A stretch of 64,000 bases of DNA from positions 131,578,001 through 131,642,000 of the forward strand of contig NC_060213.1 in NCBI RefSeq assembly GCF_021130785.1, written 5' to 3'. The position numbers were made by a program, and so were the translations under genes. The notes beneath the pieces were generated by a model. The model was not told where the DNA came from. It searched no databases and saw only the letters and a program-made list of their open reading frames with translations. This document shows positions 54,435-64,000 of the stretch, piece after piece. The DNA is from Homalodisca vitripennis (lineage: Eukaryota > Arthropoda > Insecta > Hemiptera > Cicadellidae). The first letter of the stretch is position 1. Each line of letters begins with the position of its first letter.

Positions 54435-54600
54435 CAGTCTAAAGAGACTTAGACATTGTATGTCACAATGTATTAGGTTAAAATATTAGACTTACTTCAT
54501 AGATGTGGGAGCTTATAAGTTTCCAGCCAAATGGAACTTGACCGCAGATATCATCAACTCAAAAACAGTCTCAAGTGGCTTATCCTTTAAAGAAAAACTT
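54435..54600 (-). repeat. Single diverged satellite unit
   Basis: Contains TTTCCAGCCAAATGG and GACCGCAGATATCATCAACTC, a diverged unit of the same satellite, separated from the main array by about 1.4 kb. Confidence 0.75.
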
Positions 54601-55365
54601 TATGATGTTAAACTTTAAGTTTTATCCTCAGGATATAGAAGTAAATGACTATAAATAGATGAAAAGATAAAACTTGTACTAAGTTTTACTAACAGAATAT
54701 AACCGTACTTATATAACAAACTACACATAATATGTTAAGTTAATTAAATATACAATAAATTCTATGAAATAGTAGTTGAAAAATTAAATTGCAAAATGTA
54801 CCATTTATTAGTTATATAGATACAACTTCTATTGTTCCAGATATAAAAAAAAACATAAATGTGGAATAATACCTCCCTTTTCCACCAAGAGGGATATATC
54901 TTGAGGTCTCAAGTGGCTTATCCTTTAAAGAAAACACTTTATGATGCTTGAGTTTTATCCTCAAGATGTAGAAGTAAATGGCTCTAAATAGATGAAAAGA
55001 TATATTTAAGATAACTACAGGACTCGGCGATTACCCTTACTATTATATAAGGCAATGATATACATATATTTCCGTTCTGTCCTGTACTTCCACACAATAA
55101 CTGCTTTCATAACAAAGTATGTCTAATTTGATTGAAAAATATCAGGTGTTATTTTACTGTTTTACTAACAGAATATAACCGTACTTATATGACAAATTAC
55201 ACATAAAATGTAAAGTTAATTAAGTACACCATAAATTCTATGAAATATCAGTTGAAAAATTGAATTGCAAAATGTACCACTTATTAGTTACATAGATACA
55301 ACTTCTATTGTTCCAGATATAAAAAACGTAAATGTGGGATAATACCTTCCTTTCTACCAAGAATC
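54560..55365 (+). repeat. Tandem duplication, two units of 330-460 bp
   Basis: GTCTCAAGTGGCTTATCCTT recurs at about 54570 and 54903. TTTTACTAACAGAATATAACC recurs at about 54685 and 55160. Each is followed by long matching sequence ending in a run of TTCTATTGTTCCAGATATA. No gene is present. Confidence 0.85.
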
Positions 55366-58097
55366 CTTATATACTTTATCTTGCTTACGGAAATTATAAA
55401 AAGTATAAAGCTATAACAATATTCAGACACATATAAATACAGTTATTAAATATTATTACTTGTATAAGTGTAAAATAAATCTGAATAACTAAAAGCCAGC
55501 CCTGAATATGCCGATTTATACCTCCTTCAACATCAAATATTATGACGACATCTGAATGAGTAAAGGATAAAAACCTTTAGCTGATTTTTATTTTCAAACT
55601 ATCGCATTTATTATAATCTCCAAATACTCTTGTATTCCAAAAATTAATGTTAAATTTACATAGTCCAAGAAGATTTTCGACTTTACTTTAACGTTTAATA
55701 ATGATTTTGAAGTTTTAAACACTTTCTTCGATATCAGTATCAATTCAAAGATTGCTGTATTACTAAACGTCGATGTTAGGTGTAAAAACATTGTTTGTAG
55801 TTATGCAAATAGTAATAGTATAAGATATGAGTATTACAGTAGAATGTCTTCTGGCATTGATCCCATCGCTCCCTTTCTGCTTTGACAGTCCCCATCTGAA
55901 GGTAACTTATTCCAGATTTCCAAGTTCTAGACGCTTACTGAACTAGAGGCCCGTCTCTGGACAAAATTCAATTATTTATTCGAAAATAAAATGAAATACT
56001 GAATCGACCAAAAATTGCCTATATGTATATTATACAAGTACTCTGGCAATGAGAGTTCCTTTTCTGGAAGCAATAGTACAAGATTCAAATGATACGAAAA
56101 ACAATGTGATTACAAATAACTACTGGCAAATAACTATAAAAACAGCTGTAAAAAACTAAAGCACTGTTTAGATTGTAACGTGTAAAAGCCTATCGCTGAT
56201 TGCTTGTTGTTTGGACATATTTGCTCATAATCTCGTGTACTTTAACAACGCCAAAACCCCCTTTGCAGCAATTATCAGATAACAAAATAATTAGGCAAAA
56301 CACGTTCCATATTAAAATGTTTTGGTAGTTTTTCAACGTCTACGTTCTAGAATCAGCAGATAGTAGTTTAAAATGTCACTTATAATCTTTGCATTCTTAA
56401 GTGGGTACAGTGAATCTGTTATATTTTCATAACTAATTCTGAATATGATTCTCTCATATTACTAGCGTAACAAACTGAATAGTGTAGACTTCTATTACAT
56501 TTTTAAGTAATGGATCCAATTACAATACTACATTGGTAAAGTATCGAAGTCGTGTAAGTATAAAACCTCTAAAGTCCCCGGCGTAAACACAAATGGCCAG
56601 GCTGAGTATAATAGGCCCCGAGCCGACATCACAGCCGATCCGGAACGATAAACTATTCTGGCGGGAATATTCCAGCAGTCATAAGTGAAATCCTGATAGT
56701 TGTTATTCTCTTGCAGGGACTCGGTCACAAAGTTCACAAAGTTTTTATCTTCATAGCCTTGAAAGCCTAGAGTAAGCTTAATAGTACGAATATTCTATTT
56801 CAACCTTTTCTGCAACAACTATTAAACAATGAGTAAGAAAATCCAGATTGAAAATAAAACTTTATGATAGTTGAATTTTTTATCGCTAAATATTCCATTA
56901 GCTGGAATACATAAAAATACATAACTTGGAGAAACTACTGCCCGCTTCACGGACCAAAAGTTTCTTGGTATGCTGAGTAGTTTGATCAACTTTTCCATTA
57001 CTCGCTCAAATAATACTGTTGTAGGGGACACACGTTTGGTATATCGAGGGGTACGGGGTGCTAAGTAGGTTCGAGCGAATTCATTGAATTAGCCGTTCCC
57101 AAATTACGCCGTTATACTTATATACACTTATTCCTCTCCTATTCACCATTTTAAACTTGTCCTTACTGGTCATTTGTTTTATTCCAGTTAAGAGTATCAT
57201 TTTAATTGTTTTTAACAATACACACAATCCTGTACATTATGTAATCAGTACTCGTAATTTAGGAATGAACGTAATTTATTGATAATTATTTTAAGTTTAA
57301 CATATTTGTAGTGCCTATTTAAATATATACCTATCATTTAGATAATTTTATTTATAGTAACAGTTGTTGCCGACTCTTTTGTATTAGTGTTATCAATACT
57401 GTTTTAATACATGTAATTTGAAAGTATGAAATAAATTGATAACTATAAAAGTAAAAATACAATCAATAAAACTTAAAATTGTTAAAATAATATTAAAACA
57501 ATTAATAACATTAACATTACTAACCAATAAAAAAGTCCAATAGATAAAAATACATAAAGAACATTCACCTAAACAACATAGTTAATAATATTATGCAAAT
57601 TTACAATTGTCCCAATTTAAGACAATTGCCAAATTATAATAGTTTATTTAAATCAAAAATGAAATACTTAATGTTATTTTATTTAAAAGCGTCAGTAAAT
57701 TATTCATAGTATACCATGCGCAATGTTATTAGAAATTAAAACTGATTGACATGCAGCCCTGACAGACGTAGTGTACAAGGGATACAAAATAATTATTTTT
57801 TTATAGTGTGAGATTTATAAAAAGATTCAAATCAAAGTTATACTACTGATTGTGCTCTTTATAATGTATATTGTCGATGTAATTAAGCAATAACAAAATT
57901 AATAAAGCACCACATGTTTGAATCCTACTCTCATATTTACCTTTTATGCTACTATCAATGTTGTAACATTAAATGAGAATATCAATCATATATCAAATGT
58001 AGGACATTCTCACTAGTAAACAGTAAAAGGTAGGTGGATTTAAGGATGCAATAGAAAATAATAAAATCCTATTGCTAATGTTGAGATCAGCTTCATT
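55366..58097. other. Gene-free AT-rich DNA
   Basis: No coding signal was recognised. It includes the inverted GC-richer patch at 56545-56715, whose partner is at 29755-29920, and scattered poorly conserved repeats. Confidence 0.6.
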
Positions 58098-58331
58098 ACA
58101 TCTTTCTCTTAGTGCAGCGTTTGGAATCTGTCTCTGTCACAGATTTTCCTACTAGAATCTGGAGTCAAAATAAGTTCGAAATAAACTCTTTACATCGTTT
58201 CGACATCAGAGTAAACTGTACTACAAATATAGTGAAATTTAGGTGAAACAAGATATTCTCATTGTTCACCAGGAGCATACTTGTCCTGTGACAGCGTCAG
58301 ATTTCAGACGCTGCACTAAGAAAAAGATGGA
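58098..58331. mobile_element. MITE-like inverted-repeat element
   Basis: About 235 bp with imperfect inverted ends: CATCTTTCTCTTAGTGCAGC against the complement of GCTGCACTAAGAAAAAGATG, continuing inward through CTGTCACAG-like sequence on both sides. There is no coding sequence. The target duplication is not clear. Confidence 0.6.
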
Positions 58332-59094
58332 AGGTAAATTCAAGCTAAACTCAACATTCAAATAATTCAACCCTTCCTACGATAGCTATGTTATGAGTAT
58401 GAAACTTGGTTGCTCCACCGTGTTTAGTGACACTCACTCTGAAACATCATAGTAGACTCAATTGTACCTCTTCACCTAGATTACACTATACCGTGTAGTC
58501 TAGTTCTCTTTGATGTAGAAACGAGGTAAGGATGTTAATTTTGGTACTCTCCGTCACCGAGTTTTTTTTATCTCTTCAGATAAACATGACTCCAGATTCC
58601 GGGAGTCAAGTTTGTTACAGCGTTAGATTTCATTATGTCGCTGAACTTAACAGTCACCTTTTCGCATAGTTTAAATTCCATATCTTTATTCAATTTAATG
58701 ATATAGTTAAAAAAAAAAAAAACAACATACATAGATTTAAGTAAGCAAGAGATGATTATACTTTATATGGAATTTATTTCCCCTATGTATCAGACAAATC
58801 ATATCGTTTGATAGAGTGATTTGACATTGTGTAAATAATAACTAATTGACAATAGATTTTATATGATCAAATTACTATATTTTGTTTACTCTAAGCATGT
58901 CAATGTTCATTGCTTTTATTTTTTTCAACAAAATGTGTAGCAAATTAGTAGTACACCATGCTAATTTGCGCAAGTCAAGCTGCACTGAGTTTAAATACAC
59001 AAGTCTATACTTTAGTTGATTCTTGAGATGTTTGATATCTCACTTTGATGTTGAGCTGTGGACAGTAAACAGACGAACAATAACAGAAAAGAAG

Positions 59095-59735
59095 TTTTCG
59101 CAAGAAAGTTTTAAATCCCACCGGCAGACAACGGAAGACTTAGTGCCAGCACTTCGATGACGCTCAGCCAAATCCTAGGGAAGGACATGCACCGTATAGA
59201 ACCCATTCTTTTCTATGAAGAAATGAAGTTTAGAGCTAAATAAGGTATTTTCTTTCTCTAAATATTTTACGTATTGTCAGGCTATACGTGTTACTTTGTC
59301 ATATGATTGTACTCAGTTATTGTCATTAAAACTAAACATTGTCATCTCTATAAACCAACAAAGACACCAAGTTAACAGTTGCTCTTATAACAAGTGTAAT
59401 GTTCCTTCCATATTGTAGAATCAGATTAATTTAAACAAACAGCGGTAAAGTTAAATATTTGCAAACAATGGCCAATGGCTGCAACTAGGTCAGCGTCTAT
59501 CTGTGTTATATACAAAGAAAACAAACATTTGTTTTGTATACTAGAGAGTACAGCTAACTGCGTATATGTATTTTATTTTATTTTTTTTTTTTTTTTTATT
59601 TGATACATGATCCCATGTGCCTGATACAGCACGTGCTATATCACGCACACGCACGCGGTTATTTATCTGTTGATAAAACCGTACTTTCTAGTGACCCCTT
59701 AAAACTCAGGGACATTACAGCCTTTTATAGTGTAA
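59095..59735 (-). repeat. Inverted partner of 22984-23585
   Basis: Shares AGCACTTCGATGACGCTCAG, CAAACATTTGTTTTGTA and GTACTTTCTAGTGA landmarks in reverse order with the region at 23 kb. Old dispersed repeat. Confidence 0.7.
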
Positions 59736-60597
59736 TAATACGTACTATATTTCATTTGGTTGTATCACGAACTGAATTATTCGAATTATTTATTATATTG
59801 TCAATCAAACTACCACAATGGACAAATAAAACCCAGTGTTTCTGTAATAAAAGATTTATTCTTTGTTTGATGTTTATTTTTGACGATGAAAGGATTGTGA
59901 AAAAAACATGATTTTGCAGGACATTTTCCATTGTTCGGTGAACCAGTAACACTACGTTTCGAGATCTGCTATCTGATATCTTCCTCAGGTAAATAACTAA
60001 CCTAACACATAATTACAAACTAGATTAAAATAAACAATTCATACCAAAACGCTGTGACACGCGTAACTCAGGAAACATAACCACTATGTTGTGTGTTAAC
60101 TTCACTAACTCTAAAAACATGCACTTAATAAAAAAAATAAACATAACACTTATTATTAAAACTGAACTACAGAATACAGGTCAAAATGGGTTTTGCATTC
60201 GCCGACCAACCACCTACGATAGACCAGATTCCCATAGCAAATGGTAATCGGCTTGGCAAAAACAAGATGGAGGGAAAATAGAAAGGAAACAATAGTGGGC
60301 CTTTTTATTATGGGTTCATGCTAGATTAACTTCTTAAAACCATACTATGACATTGGCTTTTCTTTTTAGTTCATCTTTCAGAATTGGCAACCAAATTCCT
60401 AATCTCAGCTGATGGTTGACTGATTGGTTGGTGTAACAATTTAATGAATCCTTGATTAATTTACTTTTAAAGAAATGAGGAAAGTGCAATCAAACCAGAA
60501 GAATCATTCCTGAGTCAGAAAAACAGAATAGTCAAACAACAATATTCTTAGACAAAGTCTCGTAAAAACATAACCAAAACATGTCACGCAGGATTCC

Positions 60598-60859
60598 AAA
60601 AACTGTATTTACAATATACATTTTAGCTGCAATAGACAACACATAGACGAGACAAAAAGACCATTAAACGTAAGGATAAAAGAACACAAAGAAAACACGA
60701 GACAGGGTCTAACAGAAAAGTAAAACATTGCACAGCACTGTTGGTCCGAAGACCATCATATGAATTGGGATGAAGTCAAACTAATAAATGGGAAACCTCA
60801 TTTCCTTAAAATGATTAAAAGTTTAACCAAATTTAGGGGAAAGGAACTTAAAAATAAAG
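60598..60859 (+). pseudogene. Penelope-like element GIY-YIG endonuclease relic
   Basis: Translation gives a GIY-like start (CIYNIHFSCNRQHIDE) followed by TKRPLNVRIKEHKENTRQG, then after one stop NIAQHCWSEDHHMNWDEVKL. This spacing and the IKEH...H...W order match the C-terminal GIY-YIG nuclease of Penelope-like retroelements. The first Gly and the YIG triplet are changed (CIY, HID) and a TAA interrupts, so it is inactive. Upstream reverse-transcriptase sequence was not recognised. Confidence 0.7.
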
Positions 60860-60865
60860 CTTCAC

Positions 60866-63300
60866 TAATATGTGCAGGCAGACAAATATAACTTTTTCAT
60901 TTCATTCTCTTGTAAGATTACACTTAGTTCGGCAAATCATAGTTTAGTCGCAGTATGCATTATTGAACAAAACAAATACAATGGAAAATAAAATACCTGG
61001 CTCAAATAATAGGTAAGTCTAGGAGAGTATTACTCTTAGTTTGAATAATCAGCAATAAAAGCCAACGCCGGATTCGGCTTGGTTTCATTTCGTAAAGTTG
61101 AGGTCCAAGACATTCTGACTTTGATGGATTTTTTCATGGTTTTTAAAATCTTAAGCGTTTCTAACCCTGGAATTCTTCAGCTATTCATACGCTATAACAA
61201 TTCACACGATGACCCATTTCGTAAGCTAGTTACAGTCTGCCTTACAGTGTTCGATTATTCATTATTTATGTATCCACATTACCGAAAACATGATCGAGTT
61301 GTCTGCTGTAAAGTAAAGTTTTTTTTGTTTACTGTTAGTCTTGAGGCAGACGCTACCTTTAATAGTACACAGTACGGATATGTTTTTAATATTAAGGCGA
61401 TCGAGGTTGAAAGAGGTGAATTAATGTGAATGCCACTTCGGTGCTTTCTTTAGATGAATGGCTTTGAAATCGAACCCTTTTATGACTGGAACTTATCTTC
61501 TTTCCACCCTTCCCGCTTTCACCCATCACGCCTTATCATTTTGCGTTTACTGCTTCCGCCCACAGTTTCGTCACGTCTTAAAAATAAAAATCATCTAGTT
61601 TCTATTACACCAAGAATAATATAAAATGGTAGCATATATAAATTCTCTAAACTTGGTTTTTAATCTAGCGCTAACAAATGCAGGAAATAGCGGTAAATCT
61701 AATTCAATAAAACAGAACATGTTTGTTTTGCCATAATCAAAATAGTTTTAAGGAAAAATCCATATTTAATCTCACAACTAAGTGTACAAAGAATAAATCT
61801 TCACAAATAAAATAAAAATTAGGAGAAACACCTGGACAGTTTGTGGTAGGGACATTTTAATTTTGCGCTTAGTAATTATTTTACAATCAAATTAACTTCA
61901 ATATATCAGTTTTAAATTTAGACTATTTAATAAACTATAAGGATGCAAAAGTCGTATATGTTTTTTAAAGTTAATGAGACACTGGCATGTAAATTTATAT
62001 CAATGCTGCATCAATATAAAACTATACAAACTCTTGTTAATGAAATGTAACTGCACCTGCAGTTTATTAAGACTGAGTAAACTTTACCGTCAGTAACTAA
62101 AAATCTCATAAGTGGTTGCACGGATTTCCTATAAAAGTTATAAAAGTGTAAATGCTATAGAATTGAAATGAAATTTACTATAAAAACTATTTAGTAAAAT
62201 CCTTAACCGCAACACAAACTTATTTTTGCTATAAAGCTCTTGTTATTGCACACTAAACAAAAGCTGAACTACGCCATCCCGACTGATAGGCCCGACTCAG
62301 CAGCTGAGGAACTGCTGATGTAGTCTTCCATAACTCAATTACATTTTGCTGAGTGCTACAAGCATAGAACCCATCAGTAAGAGTCTATCTTTCAGGAATA
62401 GTTATTCTTCGTAGAAATATTTTAGTCAATTATTTTGGTATTTTTGTAACTTAGGAGTAAGTAAGAGACGTCATATAATTTAAAAGAATAATAATAATTT
62501 TTATTTTCCCTTACAAACAAAATATTGTTACGTAAAAGTACGAGAGATCACGTGGTTTAAATGAATAAAATAATAAGAATATTTTTTTGTCTTATACTCA
62601 AAAATACTTTAAAAAACAGATAGAAACATGATGTATACACGATCTTATGCAAAAATAGTCATGGCTTAAAGAAATTAAAATATAATAATACTCATCACCA
62701 AGAGCAACTATCATTAAAACAAAAAGTGTTACCAGTGAAGCAATATGCAAATTACTGGTAATGATTTTTTATTTTTACAATAGAATAAACCTACAAATAC
62801 GTACATATTTTTATTTAAAAAAACGTATGGTAGAGTAAAAACTTTAAATGATATCAGGTTCAATTTATATGTATATTGAATAAGTTATTATAGAAACATA
62901 GCTTTTATAATTATTCTTTCAAAAACTAAACACTATGTAACTAAACGAGAAGCTTGACTAATAGATGAAAATGTAATTACTTCATAAAGAGAGATTTAAG
63001 CATTTATTGCGAATCTGTTAAGTAAAAATATAATTGTTTAAAAGAATGTTACAATGCATGTAATATTCAGATGTTACTGTGAATATTATTGGTATGTACT
63101 ATTCCAGTGATAATTAACAAAAATCTACAATTTAACTACAAAAGAACTTGTTATCGTTTAATTTAATACTAAGTGAAATTTATAAACCCATACATTTAAA
63201 AAATATATATTTAATCGCTTATAGGCACTGACGTGATATTTAAAATGTAGTTAACTTTCAGCTGTTTTGTAGTCTTTAGTAACCTATATATACAGCGGTA
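60866..63300. other. Gene-free AT-rich DNA
   Basis: No supported gene. The 116-codon frame at 61079-61429 is hydrophobic and Cys-poor with no recognisable family; I regard it as accidental. Confidence 0.55.
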
Positions 63301-63309
63301 CTCAATTAC

Positions 63310-63420
63310 GGGGTGTTACAATGAGGGATGGAGTGCCGCAAGGGTCGCATGTTGTTCCGCAGTTGTTTCTCTCAGTTGGTGTTCAAGCCTCCAATTGTTT
63401 ATGTAGATAGCTCGGAATTA
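63310..63420 (+). pseudogene. Non-LTR reverse transcriptase fragment
   Basis: One frame encodes RDGVPQGSHVVPQLFLSVGV, a damaged version of the GVPQGSxLGPLLF motif of non-LTR (jockey/RTE-like) reverse transcriptases. It is followed shortly by a stop. Only this motif survives. Confidence 0.6.
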
Positions 63421-64000
63421 ACTGCTCTTCTTGATTTAGGCATTCACATGTAAGTAACTGGTGTGGCTCCTTTGTTATTTATTTCACCTTTATTAAAATT
63501 GAGTTACACTACTATTATAAATTGTTCAAATATAACTATATCATGTTTAAAGTGGTATATTATAAAGTGTAAAATTGACTTCGGAAAATTCGGCCAATAT
63601 TTTCTGCACAGATAAAAAAATATTTTTGTTTTTAGTTAGAAAATTTAAGTTCTACTGTGGTTACACTAAATGTTTTTAAAACTATAAGGTATTAAATAAA
63701 ACTTTAATTACCGTCTCCACATGAAAATTTGTATTTTACCCTCAAATGTGCCATATGCCTCTAAATGTTTGTCCTGTCCACTCTGTGGATTGAGAGGTTT
63801 ATATTCTTATTTTAAATACCTGCATAAATACAGTAAACTGTGTAAACCCTTACAATATCAAAAGTAATATTTAGCTGATTATGAGTTTTAAAGTGTTCTT
63901 GATTGCTTGAGGAAAGCAAAGAAATAAAAATATCGAAAATAAAATGTGTAATATGAAACTTGCCTCATATAATTTAACCCATTACAGTCCGTACCGCTTC

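Noticed and set aside
61079..61429. 116-codon ORF
   Set aside because: No family, no codon or motif signal, and surrounded by repeat relics.

Overview
This window looks like nuclear DNA of an insect or other arthropod. It is AT-rich and gene-poor, with long (TA)n tracts, and no host gene could be recognised. Almost everything identifiable is mobile: two Polinton/Maverick (adintovirus-like) elements, two nested TA-targeting DD41D mariner-like elements, an internally deleted piggyBac-like element, a SINE-like insert, Penelope-like and non-LTR retroelement relics, a MITE and a tandem satellite family. The species cannot be named from the sequence.

Layout. (1) 1-5648 and 26800-34398 are two divergent copies of one segment. 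Both reach into the left end of Polinton 2. They differ by a SINE-like insert (copy 1 only), a piggyBac insert (copy 2 only), about 500 bp present only in copy 2, and one satellite unit. (2) At 5649-5748 copy 1 breaks off into a C-rich minisatellite of period 16. (3) 5749-21305 is Polinton 1, truncated on its left. It is clearly more GC-rich than its surroundings, and its recognisable core genes lie on the minus strand: fibre-like protein, conserved structural protein, small protein, possible glycosyltransferase, packaging ATPase, chromodomain integrase split by two mariners, duplicated zinc protein, and PolB. Its right end carries three evenly spaced kappaB-like sites. (4) 21306-26799 has no genes. 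(5) 33769-47413 is Polinton 2, complete end to end: 150-bp terminal inverted repeats, AG...CT termini and a 6-bp TATAAA target duplication. (6) 47414-64000 holds repeats only: an inverted-repeat element of about 5.2 kb with a satellite array, tandem duplications, a MITE, a Penelope relic and a reverse-transcriptase relic.

Polinton 2 carries the recognised adintovirus set: protein-primed PolB, retroviral-type integrase, packaging ATPase, major capsid protein, putative penton, adenain-like protease, a phospholipase-A2-like domain and several zinc proteins, plus tandem BRO-N genes. Many genes carry one to four breaks (homopolymer indels or in-frame TAA), so it is either recently decayed or poorly polished. 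Its most striking property is that about ten genes start inside the same motif: a T-run, about 6 bp, then TAAATGG spanning the start codon. This is the layout of a poxvirus late promoter and differs from ordinary insect Pol II promoters. Together with the BRO genes it suggests, as inference only, an element adapted to transcription by a large cytoplasmic DNA virus, in the way virophages borrow giant-virus promoters.
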